A stretch of DNA of 51,625 nt from Nonomuraea montanisoli (GTDB taxonomy: Bacteria > Actinomycetota > Actinomycetes > Streptosporangiales > Streptosporangiaceae): contig NZ_JABWGN010000013.1 in NCBI RefSeq assembly GCF_013363975.1, positions 1 through 51,625 on the forward strand, written 5' to 3'. This document shows, one piece after another, positions 30,966 through 39,827 of the stretch. A model generated the notes under the pieces. The model was not told where the DNA came from. It worked only from the letters and a program-made list of their open reading frames with translations, and did no database searches. How positions within the stretch are numbered: position 1 is the first letter of the stretch; each line of letters starts with the position of its first letter. The position numbers and the translations under genes are program-made.

Positions 30966-33536
30966 TTGGCAGGCAACCTGACTCGGGACGAGGCTCGCGA
31001 GCGCGCCCGGCTGCTGAATGTCGAGTCATACGAGGTCGCCCTCGACCTGACCGAGGGGGACGAGCGGTTCGAGAGCGTCACCACCGTCCGTTTCGCCGGC
31101 ACGCAACCCGGCGCGTCCACCTTCATCGACCTGCACGGCGCCCGGGTACGCAGCGTCACCCTCAACGGCGAGGAGCTCGACGTTTCGACGTACGACGCCG
31201 AGAAGGGCCGCTTCCCGCTGCCCGGTCTGGCCGCCTCCAACGAGCTGCGCGTCGACGCCGACTGCGCCTACATGCGCACCGGCGAGGGGCTGCACCGCTT
31301 CGTCGACCCGGTCGACCAGAAGGTCTACCTGCACAGCCAGTTCGAGACCGCCGACGCGCACCGCATGTACGCGTGCTTCGACCAGCCCGACCTCAAGGCC
31401 ACCTTCCAGCTCACCGTGCTGGCCCCGGCCGACTGGGAGGTCGTCTCCAACGCCGCCGCCTCCGGCGTGGAGGAGCTGGCGGAGGAGCACGGCAGGCACG
31501 GCTCGGTGCAGGCCGCCAAGCGGTGGGAGTTCCCGCCCACGCCGGTCATGTCCACGTACATCACCGCGCTCGTGGCCGGGCCGTACCACAAGGTGACCTC
31601 CGAGCACGACGGCATCCCGCTCGGCGTCTACTGCCGCGCCTCGCTCGCCGAGCACCTCGACGCCGACAACATCCTGGAGGTCACCCGGCAGGGCTTCGAC
31701 TTCTTCCACAAGGTGTTCGGCGTCCGTTACCCGTTCGGCAAGTACGACCAGCTCTTCGTGCCGGAGTTCAACGCCGGCGCGATGGAGAACGCCGGCTGCG
31801 TGACCTTCCTGGAGGACTACGTCTTCCGCTCCCGGGTCACCGACGCGGTGGTCGAGCGGCGCGCCGAGACGATCCTGCACGAGATGGCGCACATGTGGTT
31901 CGGCGACCTCGTCACCATGCGCTGGTGGGACGACCTGTGGCTGAACGAGTCGTTCGCCACGTACATGTCGGTCCTCGCGCAGGCCGAGGCGACGCGCTGG
32001 GGCAAGGGCGCGTGGACGACGTTCGCGAACGTGGAGAAGTCCTGGGCCTACCGTCAGGACCAGCTCCCCTCCACGCACCCCATCTCCGCCGACATCCCGG
32101 ACATGCAGGCGGTCGAGGTCAACTTCGACGGCATCACGTACGCCAAGGGCGCCTCGGTGCTCAAGCAGCTCGTCGCCTACGTCGGGCTGGACAACTTCCT
32201 GGCCGGCGTGCGCGACTACTTCGGCGAGCACGCCTGGGGCAACACCGAGCTGAAGGACCTGCTCAACGCCCTGGAGCGGACCTCCGGCCGCGACCTGTCG
32301 TCCTGGTCGAAGGAGTGGCTGGAGACGGCGTGGGTCAACACCCTGCGGCCCTCCTTCACGCTGACCGAGGACGGCCGGTACGAGACCTTCGAGGTGCTCC
32401 AGGAGGCCCCGGCCGACTACCCGACGCTGCGCTCGCACCGCGTCGCGATCGGCCTGTACAAGCTGGACGGCGACGCGCTCACCCGGGTCAAGCGGGTCGA
32501 GCTCGACGTCGTGGGCGCGCGCACGGCCGTCGCGGACCTGGTCGGCGAGGAGCAGCCCGACCTGGTGCTCGTCAACGACGACGACCTGACGTACGCCAAG
32601 ATCCGCCTGGACGAGCGGTCGTTGCGCACGCTGGTCGACGGCGGCATCGCCCGCTTCACCGAGTCGCTGCCGCGCGCGCTGTGCTGGTCGGCGGCGTGGG
32701 ACATGACGCGCGACGGCGAGATGTCCACCCGCGACTACGTGCGGCTCGTGGTGTCGGGCGTGGCCACGGTCAAGGACATCACGGTCCTGCAGGCCGTGCT
32801 GCGGCAGGCGCGGCTGGCCGTGCAGCAGTACGCCGACCCGGCCTGGCGGGCGGAGGGCCTGGCCCTGCTCGCCACCGAGCTGCGCTCGCTGCTGGAGGGC
32901 GCCGAGCCGGGCTCGGACCAGCAGCTCGCGTTCCTGCAGGCGTTCGCGCCGGTGGCCACCTCCGAGGGTGATCTCGCGCTGGTCGGCGGCATCCTGGACG
33001 GCTCCGCGGTGCCCGAGGGCGTGACCGTCGACACCGACCTGCGCTGGACCCTCGTCCACGCGCTGGTGTCGGGCGGCGTGCTGGGCGAGGCCGACATCGA
33101 GGCCGAGCTGCGCCGCGACCCGACGGCCACCGGCGAGCGCTCGGCGGCGATGTGCCGGGCCGCCGTGCCGACGGCCGAGGCGAAGGCGGCCGCGTGGGAG
33201 CGGATCGTGGAGGGCAAGCTGGCCAACCACATCGCCCGCACCACGATCAACGGCTTCCAGGACGCGAACCACGTCGAGCTGCTGGAGGCGTACCGCGACA
33301 AGTACTTCGCGGAGGTCGGGCGGATCTACAAGGAGTGGACCTTCGACCAGGCGTCGACGTTCGCGGTGGGGTGCTTCCCGGCGCTGCTCATCGAGCCGGA
33401 GACGGTGGAGGCGGCCGAGCGCTACCTCGCCGAGCACCAGCCGCCGCAGGCGCTGCGCCGCCTGATCCTCGAAGGCGCCGACGGCGTGAGCCGCGCCCTG
33501 CGCAACCGGGCCAAGGACGCGGAATCGGCGTCGTAG
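30966..33536 (+). CDS. pepN: aminopeptidase N (M1 family)
   Basis: Zinc aminopeptidase of 856 residues removing N-terminal residues from peptides. It shows the GAMEN exopeptidase motif (271-275), HEMAH (305-309) and the third zinc ligand Glu328 in NESF, the exact M1 spacing. The C-terminal half is the helical ERAP1-like domain. The start is TTG at 30966 with AAAGGAG six bases upstream (30953-30959), a better choice than any earlier codon. Divergent from the DsbA-like gene. The stop codon region is copied in a 26-bp tandem repeat. Confidence 0.95.
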   Translation: MAGNLTRDEARERARLLNVESYEVALDLTEGDERFESVTTVRFAGTQPGASTFIDLHGARVRSVTLNGEELDVSTYDAEKGRFPLPGLAASNELRVDADCAYMRTGEGLHRFVDPVDQKVYLHSQFETADAHRMYACFDQPDLKATFQLTVLAPADWEVVSNAAASGVEELAEEHGRHGSVQAAKRWEFPPTPVMSTYITALVAGPYHKVTSEHDGIPLGVYCRASLAEHLDADNILEVTRQGFDFFHKVFGVRYPFGKYDQLFVPEFNAGAMENAGCVTFLEDYVFRSRVTDAVVERRAETILHEMAHMWFGDLVTMRWWDDLWLNESFATYMSVLAQAEATRWGKGAWTTFANVEKSWAYRQDQLPSTHPISADIPDMQAVEVNFDGITYAKGASVLKQLVAYVGLDNFLAGVRDYFGEHAWGNTELKDLLNALERTSGRDLSSWSKEWLETAWVNTLRPSFTLTEDGRYETFEVLQEAPADYPTLRSHRVAIGLYKLDGDALTRVKRVELDVVGARTAVADLVGEEQPDLVLVNDDDLTYAKIRLDERSLRTLVDGGIARFTESLPRALCWSAAWDMTRDGEMSTRDYVRLVVSGVATVKDITVLQAVLRQARLAVQQYADPAWRAEGLALLATELRSLLEGAEPGSDQQLAFLQAFAPVATSEGDLALVGGILDGSAVPEGVTVDTDLRWTLVHALVSGGVLGEADIEAELRRDPTATGERSAAMCRAAVPTAEAKAAAWERIVEGKLANHIARTTINGFQDANHVELLEAYRDKYFAEVGRIYKEWTFDQASTFAVGCFPALLIEPETVEAAERYLAEHQPPQALRRLILEGADGVSRALRNRAKDAESAS

Positions 33537-33605
33537 TGATCGGCGCGGACTCGGCGTCGTAGTGATCGACGCGGACTCCGTGTCGTAGCGATCGACGCGG
33601 CTTCC
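33517..33605 (+). repeat. 26-bp tandem repeat (three copies plus part) over the pepN stop
   Basis: Copies at 33517-33542, 33543-33568 and 33569-33594 with a partial fourth to 33605. Copies 1 and 2 differ at two positions (ACGCGGAATCGG versus GCGCGGACTCGG, then CGTCGTAGTGATCG in both). Copy 3 carries a few changes. The pepN TAG stop is in copy 1, and the same TCGTAG occurs in copies 2 and 3. Confidence 0.9.
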
Positions 33606-33672
33606 CGGGAGCCGAGCTCTCCGTCGCGGATTCCGGCCAGGTCATGGGCCTGCCGGTGTTAGCCTCGATGGC

Positions 33673-34956
33673 GTGTTCGGCCCCGGGACCACGCTCAATG
33701 ACCGCTACCTGCTCACCGACCGCGTCGGCGGCGGCGGCATGGGCGAGGTCTGGCGTGCCGCCGACACGGTTCTCGGCCGCACCGTCGCCGTCAAGGTGAT
33801 GATGCCCGCGCTGGCCGAGAACCCGGCGTTCGCCCGCCGGTTCCAGAACGAGGCGCGCGCCATGGCCACGCTGCGGCATCCCGGCGTGGTCGACGTCTAC
33901 GACTACGGCACGTGCGAGGTCGGCGGGCGGCGGGTCAGCTTCCTGGTGATGGAGTTCGTCGAGGGCGAGTCGCTCGACCGGATCCTGCGTGCCAGGGCGC
34001 TGTCCCCGGCCGAGACGATGCGGCTCGTCGCCGAGGTGGCCGACGCCCTGGCCGCCGCCCACGAGCAGGGCATCGTCCACCGCGACGTGAAGCCGGCCAA
34101 CCTCATGGTCAGGCCCGACGGGCGGGTCGCGCTGACCGACTTCGGCATCGCGCACTCCGTCTCGGCCGGGCAGCTCACCGCCACCGGCGCGATGCTCTGC
34201 TCGGCCGCCTACTGCGCTCCCGAGCTGGCCACGGCGAGCGCGGTCACGCCCGCGGTCGACGTCTACGCGCTGGGCGTGGTGGCCTACGAGTGCCTGACCG
34301 GGCGCCTGCCGTACGAGGGCGACACGCCCGTGCAGATCATCTACAAGCACCTCCACGCGCCCGTGCCCGCGCTGCCGCCGGAGGTGCCGGCGGGGCCGCG
34401 GCAGGTGGTGCAGCGGGCGCTGGACAAGGCGCCCGACATGCGCTGGCCGTCGGCCGCCGAGCTGGCCGCGGCGGCGCGCCGCGCGCTGGCCGAGCCGGCC
34501 TCGCGGCCCTCCTCGCGGCGCCGTCGCGGGCTGCTGAGCGGGCTGGCGTCGGCGGCGGCGGCCGTCACGGTCACCGTGGCCGTCGCCGGGTCCGTCTGGA
34601 CGCGTCAGGAGAGCGCCGCCGACCCGGGCACGGTCCCGCCGGCGCCCACCGCGCAGAGCCGTACGACGAGCGCGGCCGAGCCGCCCGCGCCCCGGCGGCA
34701 CTCGGCGCCGCCGGCCAAGACGACGGCCGGTCCGCGGCCGAGCGGCACGCGCACCCCCGTCACCCCCACGGCCTCGCCGACGGCGACCGTGCCCACGGCG
34801 AGCCCCACCCCGACGGCTCCCACGGCGACGCCCACCACGCGCGAGCCGGAGCCCACCCCGGAGCCGACGACGCCCGATCCGCAGGAGCCGAGCACGGATC
34901 CGACGCCGACCCGCGATCCGGGCGACATCCAGTGCGTCCGCTCCCCCTGCCCCTGA
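33673..34956 (+). CDS. transmembrane Ser/Thr protein kinase (PknB type)
   Basis: 427 residues. The kinase domain (about 10-265) has a glycine loop GGGGMGEVW, ATP-binding Lys41 (VAVKVM), catalytic HRDVKPAN (Asp138, Lys140, Asn143), DFG (Asp156) and an APE motif after a cysteine-rich activation segment (MLCSAAYCAPE). An Arg-rich stop-transfer and one membrane helix (about 281-305) lead to an external Thr/Pro/Ala-rich tail of 120 residues, ending CVRSPCP. No PASTA repeats. The start is GTG 33673 with TAGCCT (33660-33665) seven bases upstream, probably leaderless. The external tail resembles wall-spanning linkers rather than a ligand-binding domain. Confidence 0.92.
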   Translation: MFGPGTTLNDRYLLTDRVGGGGMGEVWRAADTVLGRTVAVKVMMPALAENPAFARRFQNEARAMATLRHPGVVDVYDYGTCEVGGRRVSFLVMEFVEGESLDRILRARALSPAETMRLVAEVADALAAAHEQGIVHRDVKPANLMVRPDGRVALTDFGIAHSVSAGQLTATGAMLCSAAYCAPELATASAVTPAVDVYALGVVAYECLTGRLPYEGDTPVQIIYKHLHAPVPALPPEVPAGPRQVVQRALDKAPDMRWPSAAELAAAARRALAEPASRPSSRRRRGLLSGLASAAAAVTVTVAVAGSVWTRQESAADPGTVPPAPTAQSRTTSAAEPPAPRRHSAPPAKTTAGPRPSGTRTPVTPTASPTATVPTASPTPTAPTATPTTREPEPTPEPTTPDPQEPSTDPTPTRDPGDIQCVRSPCP

Positions 34957-35063
34957 GCCTCGCGGGGAGCGCCCGTCAGCGCCGTCGTGGAAGGCGGGAA
35001 GCCGTCCGTGAGGGTGACGTCCGCTTTGCCGGGGAACGGGCCGGCGCGTGAGAGGGTGAGCGG

Positions 35064-36029
35064 GTGAAGTCCACGCACGATCTGCTCGTCACCCTGGCCC
35101 GCCGCCACGCGTTCGCCGATCTCGCCGCGCTCGCCCCGTCGGCGGAGGTGGCGGACGTGTGCGAGTTCGGGCACCGGCTGCTCTCCCTCGACGCCGAGGA
35201 CTTCGCGGCCGAGGCGCGGTCGGTCCCGGCGGAGCTGAGGCGGCGGGCGCGGGCGTGCCACATGCCGCAGACCCCGCGCGAGCAGCCGCGGGGCGCGCTG
35301 GAGTCGCTGCGTCCCGCGTACGGGCTGCTGCTGGAGGTCATCGCGGTGCGCTGGCAGCGCCGCGAGCTGAGCCCGATGATCGCCGCCGTGCACATCGCCA
35401 GCGAGTACCTCCCGCTGCTGGCCTTCGAGCCGCACCTCGGCCACGCGGGCGACCCGGCCCGCTGGCCCGACGGGCTGAGCGCCCCGGGCAGCCGCTTCGG
35501 CGTGATCGGCGACCGCGACTGCGACCACACCAAGTCCGAGCAGTCGGCCACCAACCGGACCCTGCGGGTCTCGGTCGAGCCCGCCGAGGGCTGGCGCGCG
35601 TACTTCGACCGGCAGCACAGCCAGGTGGCCGGCGCGCTGGCCGTGTGCGTCGCCACCTGCCGCAACCCGTGCACGGCGATGCACTGGATCCCGCCGGAGC
35701 CGCGCGCCGGCCTCTCCGTGCGGGCCCGCACCGCTCTGGCGTTCGCCGACACCCCGCTGGTACGGCTGCGCCACGCGGCCCCGGTCGGCCACGGGTTCGG
35801 TGTGCCGTCGCCGGAGGAGGTGCTGGAGGCGTGGGAGCGCAGCCGCGCGGCCCTGGACAAGAACGCGATCGGCGCGGCGGCCACGAAGGACGACGGGTTC
35901 CCGCTGCCGGGGCTGCCGTCGCTGTTCGCGGCCGTGGCCGAGGCGCCCATCGAGCCCTCGACGCTGCTGGCCGGGGTGAGCGAGCACGTCGTCACCCTGC
36001 TCGACCGCATCCCCTCCGACGCCGTCTGA
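35064..36029 (+). CDS. conserved-looking protein of unknown function
   Basis: 321 residues, no signal peptide or clear membrane helix. I do not recognise a family. Notable are two cysteine/histidine patches, GDRDCDHTKSEQ and VCVATCRNPCTAMH, that could bind a metal or form disulfides, and a helical N-terminal half rich in Ala/Leu/Arg. Codon use and a start (GTG 35064 with a GAGAGGGTGAG purine run just upstream) are normal for the region. It follows the Ser/Thr kinase gene in the same orientation, 107 bp apart, so it might be a kinase substrate, but nothing in the sequence proves this. Its 3' end is repeated downstream. Confidence 0.7.
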   Translation: MKSTHDLLVTLARRHAFADLAALAPSAEVADVCEFGHRLLSLDAEDFAAEARSVPAELRRRARACHMPQTPREQPRGALESLRPAYGLLLEVIAVRWQRRELSPMIAAVHIASEYLPLLAFEPHLGHAGDPARWPDGLSAPGSRFGVIGDRDCDHTKSEQSATNRTLRVSVEPAEGWRAYFDRQHSQVAGALAVCVATCRNPCTAMHWIPPEPRAGLSVRARTALAFADTPLVRLRHAAPVGHGFGVPSPEEVLEAWERSRAALDKNAIGAAATKDDGFPLPGLPSLFAAVAEAPIEPSTLLAGVSEHVVTLLDRIPSDAV

Positions 36030-36110
36030 AGCCGGCCCGCTCGGCGTCCTGCCCTCCGACGCCGTCAGAGGGCAGGTCCGCTCGGCGCCCTGCCCTCCGA
36101 CGCCGGCTCA
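36013..36110 (+). repeat. approximately 40-bp imperfect repeats over the stop codon of the unknown gene
   Basis: CCTCCGACGCCGTC-T/A-GA occurs at 36013-36029 (with the gene's TGA stop) and 36053-36069, with a diverged third copy at 36094-36110. The intervening segments also match (CCGCTCGGCG-T/C-CCTGCC), so the period is 40-41 bp. Confidence 0.8.
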
Positions 36111-36139
36111 GGAGCCCCCCGCATGCCGTCCGGGGCCGG

Positions 36140-36511
36140 CTATCCGCGTACCGTGGCCTGCTCCCCCAGTGCGGCGATGCCGTACAGCAGGCCGCCCACC
36201 AGGTCGCCCGCGCCGAACGCGGTGGCCATCGACATGGCGGTCAGCCGGCAGGCGCCGTCGGGCAGCCGCCGCCGGGCGCGTTCACCCGTGACGATCTCCA
36301 GCGCCCGCCCGCCGACGTCCACGAGGACGACGACCGCGTCGGGGGCCTCGTCGCCGAGGGCGGCGTGCAGGCGCTCGGCGAAGTGCCGCCGCCCGCCCGC
36401 GGGCGGGCCGAGGAAGAGACCGAAGCGAAGCCCGCTGCGCCGCTCGGCGGCGCGCAGGGCCTGCCTGACGTCGTCGGCCTGGGCCGTGCTGAGCCCGCGC
36501 ATCGCCGTCAC
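36140..36511 (-). CDS. DUF5130 (TPM-like) protein
   Basis: 123 residues. Matches the actinobacterial DUF5130 pattern: LSTAQADDVRQALRAAERRSG at the start, FGLFLGPPAGGRRHFAERLHAALG, VVVLVDVGGRALEIVTGE, and CRLTAMSMATAFGAGDLVGGL. The fold is expected to be TPM-domain like (the domain of unknown activity found in YgcG/Psb32). GTG at 36509-36511 overlaps the TGA of the upstream 96-residue gene (GTGA), so the two are translationally coupled; ATG at 36500-36502 is a possible later start. Role unknown. Confidence 0.85.
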   Translation of the reverse strand: MTAMRGLSTAQADDVRQALRAAERRSGLRFGLFLGPPAGGRRHFAERLHAALGDEAPDAVVVLVDVGGRALEIVTGERARRRLPDGACRLTAMSMATAFGAGDLVGGLLYGIAALGEQATVRG

Positions 36512-36798
36512 CACCCCGCGGAGGCGCCGCCGGTGCGCCGGCCGGGCTCGGTGGTCCCGGCCGCGGCCACCCAGTCGGTCTCGGTGCCGGGCGCCCAGGC
36601 GGGCGTCCGGTCGGCGAGCACCAGGCCGGAGGTGCTCACGCCGTGCTCGCCGCGCCCCGGGCCGCCGAGCCACACGGGCCCGGGCTCCTCCCGGCGCGGC
36701 GCGCCACGCCCCGCCGTCATCACGATCATGCTGATCAGGACGAACAGCCCCAGCGACACCCCGAGGAGTGCGCCCATGCTTGCCAGCGCGCTGTTCAC
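36508..36798 (-). CDS. small single-pass membrane protein, 96 residues
   Basis: One N-terminal transmembrane helix (about 8-29, MGALLGVSLGLFVLISMIVM) followed by a polar, Gly/Pro/Arg-rich soluble tail (ending RRTGGASAGW). Start GTG at 36796-36798; TACGTT (plus 36805-36810) lies six bases upstream, suggesting a leaderless message. It ends overlapping the start of the DUF5130 gene, so the pair likely works together, possibly as a small envelope-associated complex. No homologue is recognised. Confidence 0.75.
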   Translation of the reverse strand: MNSALASMGALLGVSLGLFVLISMIVMTAGRGAPRREEPGPVWLGGPGRGEHGVSTSGLVLADRTPAWAPGTETDWVAAAGTTEPGRRTGGASAGW

Positions 36799-36850
36799 CC
36801 CTCGAACGTAGACCGGCTTCCCGGCCCCGGCCAGCCCCCTCCTGGGCCGC

Positions 36851-38257
36851 CTACCACACGGCCGGGCGGCGCTCTCCCCAGAAGCCGCCGCGCGCGGCCT
36901 CGACCTGGGCCGACAGCGAGATCAGGGTGTCCTCCCCGCCGACGCGCCCGGCCAGCATGACGCCGATCGGCAGCCCGCCGTCCGTCCAGTGCAGCGGCAG
37001 GTTCACGGCCGGCTGCCCGGTGACGTTGTACAGGGCCGGGAAGGCCGCGAACCGGCTCATCCGCTCGAACGTCTCCTCGGGCCCGTCCACGTCCTCGAAC
37101 CAGCCCACCGGCCGGGGCGGCTGGGTGACCGTCGGGGTGAGGATCGCGTCGTAGCCGGCCGTGGCGGCCAGGGCCGCGCGGGTGGCGAGCTGGAGCGCCG
37201 CCTGCGCCTGCAGGAAGGCGGGCGCGGGGGTGGCGAAGCCGCGCTCGCGCAGCCAGGCGGTGAGCGGCCGCAGCATCCCGGTCTTGTCGTCGGCGACCGG
37301 GTGCATGCACGCGAAGGTGCACCACAGGGTGACGAAGTGCGGCACCAGGTCGGGCCCGTACGACGGGACGATGTCGACGATCTCGTGGCCCAGCGCCGCG
37401 AGCGTGGCACTGGCCTCCTCGTACGCGGCCAGCACCTCGGGCTCCACGACCGCGCCGGGCACGACCGGGTCGGCGTGGCGGGCGATGCGCAGCCGGCCCG
37501 GCTCGCGGCGGGCGGCCTCCAGGAACGTGCCCTCGTGCGGCGGCGCGAGGTAGTGGTCGCCGGGGGTGTTGTGCGCCATGACGTCGAGCAGCGCGGCGGC
37601 GTCGGCGACGGTCCTGGCGATGGGCCCGTTCGTGGACAGGCCCGCGAGGTCGGGGATGATCGGCGCGAAGCTGATGCGCCCGCGCGTCGGCTTGATGCCG
37701 TACAGGCCGCAGACGGAGGCGGGGATGCGGATGGAGCCGGCGCCGTCGCTGCCCTGCGCGGCGGGGGCGAGGCCGGCCGCCACCGCGGCCGCCGCGCCGC
37801 CGCTCGACCCGCCGGCGGAGGTGGCGGGGTCCCACGGCGAACGCGCGGGCGGCGAGAGCGCGGTCTCGGTGTAACACGGCAGGCCGAACTCGGGCGTGGC
37901 GGTCTTGCCCAGCATGACGGTCCCGGCGTCGCGCAGCCGCTCGACGACCGTGTCGTCCACGGGCGAGACGAACTCCCGGTACGTCGCCGAGCCGAACATG
38001 ATCGGCACGTCCTTGACCAGGTTGAGGTCCTTGATCGGGATCGGCACCCCGGCGAGCGGCCCGGCGGGCAGCTCCTTCTCCAGGTGACGCGCCTGTTCGA
38101 GGGCTCGCTCGGCGGTCACGGTCACGTAGGCGCCCACGCGGGGGTCGAGGCGCTCGATCCGGTCGAGGTAGTGGCGGGTCAGCTCGACCGGCGAGATGAC
38201 CTGGTCGCGGACGGCCTGCGCCTGCTCGAGCGCGGAGAGCTCGTGAAGGTCTCGCAC
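36851..38257 (-). CDS. amidase (amidase-signature family)
   Basis: 468-residue hydrolase of the amidase-signature superfamily, hydrolysing a C-N amide bond of unknown substrate. Catalytic Lys lies in GVPIPIKDL, the cis-serine in TSAGGSSGGAAAAVA, and the nucleophilic Ser in GSDGAGSIRIPA. The C-terminal half carries TPTVTQPPRPVGW and FPALYNVTGQPAVNLPL. I favour GTG at 38255-38257 (VRDLHELSALEQA) because TAGTGT lies exactly seven bases upstream and TTACGT lies 17 bp further up. GTG at 38264 would add three residues but overlaps the -10. It is divergent from the NERD-domain gene. Confidence 0.9.
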   Translation of the reverse strand: MRDLHELSALEQAQAVRDQVISPVELTRHYLDRIERLDPRVGAYVTVTAERALEQARHLEKELPAGPLAGVPIPIKDLNLVKDVPIMFGSATYREFVSPVDDTVVERLRDAGTVMLGKTATPEFGLPCYTETALSPPARSPWDPATSAGGSSGGAAAAVAAGLAPAAQGSDGAGSIRIPASVCGLYGIKPTRGRISFAPIIPDLAGLSTNGPIARTVADAAALLDVMAHNTPGDHYLAPPHEGTFLEAARREPGRLRIARHADPVVPGAVVEPEVLAAYEEASATLAALGHEIVDIVPSYGPDLVPHFVTLWCTFACMHPVADDKTGMLRPLTAWLRERGFATPAPAFLQAQAALQLATRAALAATAGYDAILTPTVTQPPRPVGWFEDVDGPEETFERMSRFAAFPALYNVTGQPAVNLPLHWTDGGLPIGVMLAGRVGGEDTLISLSAQVEAARGGFWGERRPAVW

Positions 38258-38396
38258 GTTACGCACACTAGGGATCTCCGGCGAAGAACGTAATAGATAC
38301 CCGGAAATCCGGCGCAGGACACGGTGACCTGAGCCATAAAACTATGGACGGGGCAACACTAGGAATCGACGATCGCCACCGGCTACGGTGAGTCGC

Positions 38397-39242
38397 GTGG
38401 ACTCCGACCACCAGCGTGATGACGGTCACAGCACGTCGCCCATCTGGGTGAGCGACCGACCCGACACCGACACCGACGCCGAGCCGGCCGGTGCCGCGCA
38501 GACCGGTGCCGCGCAGGCGGACCCCGCCTCCGTGCCGGTCGTGCGCGTGTCCGTGCGCAGCCTGATCGAGCAGCCCCGCTACCGCAACCTGCGCAACCGC
38601 GCGCTGCTGGCGGTGGCCGTGGCGCTGGTCGCGGGCTTCCTGCTGAACGACTGGCGGCTGGGCGTCACCGCGGGCATCCTCGCGGCCATCGCCGACGCGG
38701 TCTACCGGGCCCGGTCCCATTCGACCGTGCCGGCCTGGCGGCGCTCGTCCGTCGCGGAGCGGCGCACCGAGGCCCAGCTGCGCAAGCTGGAGCGCAACGG
38801 CTACCGCACCCTGCACGCGCGGGCGATCCCCGACACCGAGGCGCAGATCGACCACCTCGTGGTCGGGCCGACGGGCGTGTACGCGGTCGACTCCGAGAAG
38901 TGGGACAAGCAGCTGCCCGTCCGCGTGCAGATGGGCAAGAAGCTCTTCCACGGCCCGTTCGACAAGAAGGCCCGTCTCGCCGAGGCGAAGATGGAGGCGT
39001 CGGCGGCCAGCGAGCTGATCAGCAAGGCGTACGGCCGCGACGTGCAGGTCGTGCCCTCCCTGGCCATCTACGGCCCGGCCGTGCCCTGGAAGATCATGAC
39101 GATCCGCGGGGTGGACGTCTACGAGGGCGGGCGCGCCCGTAAGTGGATCACCAAGCGCGAGCGGGCGCTGACCGACGAGGAGATCCAGCGCCTGTACGAG
39201 ATCGCCGCCGAGGTCCTGCCGGCCCGCTACGGCGAGGACTGA
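38397..39242 (+). CDS. NERD-domain membrane protein
   Basis: 281 residues. A polar Asp/Ala-rich N-terminus is followed by one or two hydrophobic helices (about 65-105, LLAVAVALVAGFLL and GVTAGILAAIADAV), then a NERD nuclease-related domain (about 110-240). In it AQIDHLVVGPTGVYAVDSEKW holds the conserved acidic pattern of the restriction-like fold. The domain suggests a role in nucleic-acid processing or uptake at the membrane, but activity is unproven in this family. Start GTG 38397, seven bases after TACGGT (38384-38389), so probably leaderless; GTG at 38388 would overlap that box. Confidence 0.82.
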   Translation: MDSDHQRDDGHSTSPIWVSDRPDTDTDAEPAGAAQTGAAQADPASVPVVRVSVRSLIEQPRYRNLRNRALLAVAVALVAGFLLNDWRLGVTAGILAAIADAVYRARSHSTVPAWRRSSVAERRTEAQLRKLERNGYRTLHARAIPDTEAQIDHLVVGPTGVYAVDSEKWDKQLPVRVQMGKKLFHGPFDKKARLAEAKMEASAASELISKAYGRDVQVVPSLAIYGPAVPWKIMTIRGVDVYEGGRARKWITKRERALTDEEIQRLYEIAAEVLPARYGED

Positions 39243-39260
39243 CCCTCCCGGGAGCCTCAG

Positions 39261-39827
39261 TCACCTGATCCGGCCGTGCAGCAGCTCCACCAGCGTGGCG
39301 TGGGTGCGCTCCACGGGCCGGTCGGGGTAGAGCGCGCGCCGTTCGATGGAGACCGTGAGCACCATGCCGAACACCGCGGTGGCCGCGGTCTCCACGTCGA
39401 GGTCGGCCCTGACCTCCCCGCCCTGCACGGCCCGGCGCAGCACGCCCGCGTAGACGCCGAGCGCCTGGTCGCGCAGCTGCGCCACGGCCTGCTGCCAGGC
39501 GGTCCGCCACATCTCGGCCAGCAGCACCCGCGCGAGCGGGCCGTGCTCCTCGAAGAAGCGGAGCTGGCCGAGGACGACCGAGTCGAGCGCCTCCAGGGCG
39601 GTCGCGCCGGTGTCGGCGGCGGCCAGGGCGTCGGCCAGCCGCCCGATCGAGTGCTCCAGCAGCGCGCCGAACAGCGCCTCCTTGCTGCCGAAGTTGTAGA
39701 AGACGGTGCCCTTGGCCACCCCGGCGCGCTCGGCGATGGCCTCGACCGTCGTGGCGGTGTAGCCCTGCTCGGCGATGAGGTCGACGGCCGCCGCGAACAC
39801 CTTCGACCGGGTGTCCTGCCGGCTCAC
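39261..39827 (-). CDS. TetR-family transcriptional regulator
   Basis: 188 residues. N-terminal TetR HTH (TVEAIAERAGVAKGTVFYNFGSKEALF, residues about 28-54) and an all-helical C-terminal ligand domain. GTG start at 39825-39827 overlaps the stop of the upstream YhgE/Pip-type gene (GTGA), so it is the last gene of the ABC-YhgE-TetR operon. The inverted repeat upstream of the operon (42465-42478) is the likely operator; the repressor would thus control its own operon. Likely ligand: a hydrophobic toxic compound, by analogy only. Confidence 0.9.
   Translation of the reverse strand: MSRQDTRSKVFAAAVDLIAEQGYTATTVEAIAERAGVAKGTVFYNFGSKEALFGALLEHSIGRLADALAAADTGATALEALDSVVLGQLRFFEEHGPLARVLLAEMWRTAWQQAVAQLRDQALGVYAGVLRRAVQGGEVRADLDVETAATAVFGMVLTVSIERRALYPDRPVERTHATLVELLHGRIR

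Noticed and set aside
33595..33614. Hairpin after the pepN repeats as a terminator
   Set aside because: The stem (GGCT/AGCC with a TCCCGGGA core) is short and lacks a U-tract, so it is not strong enough to call.
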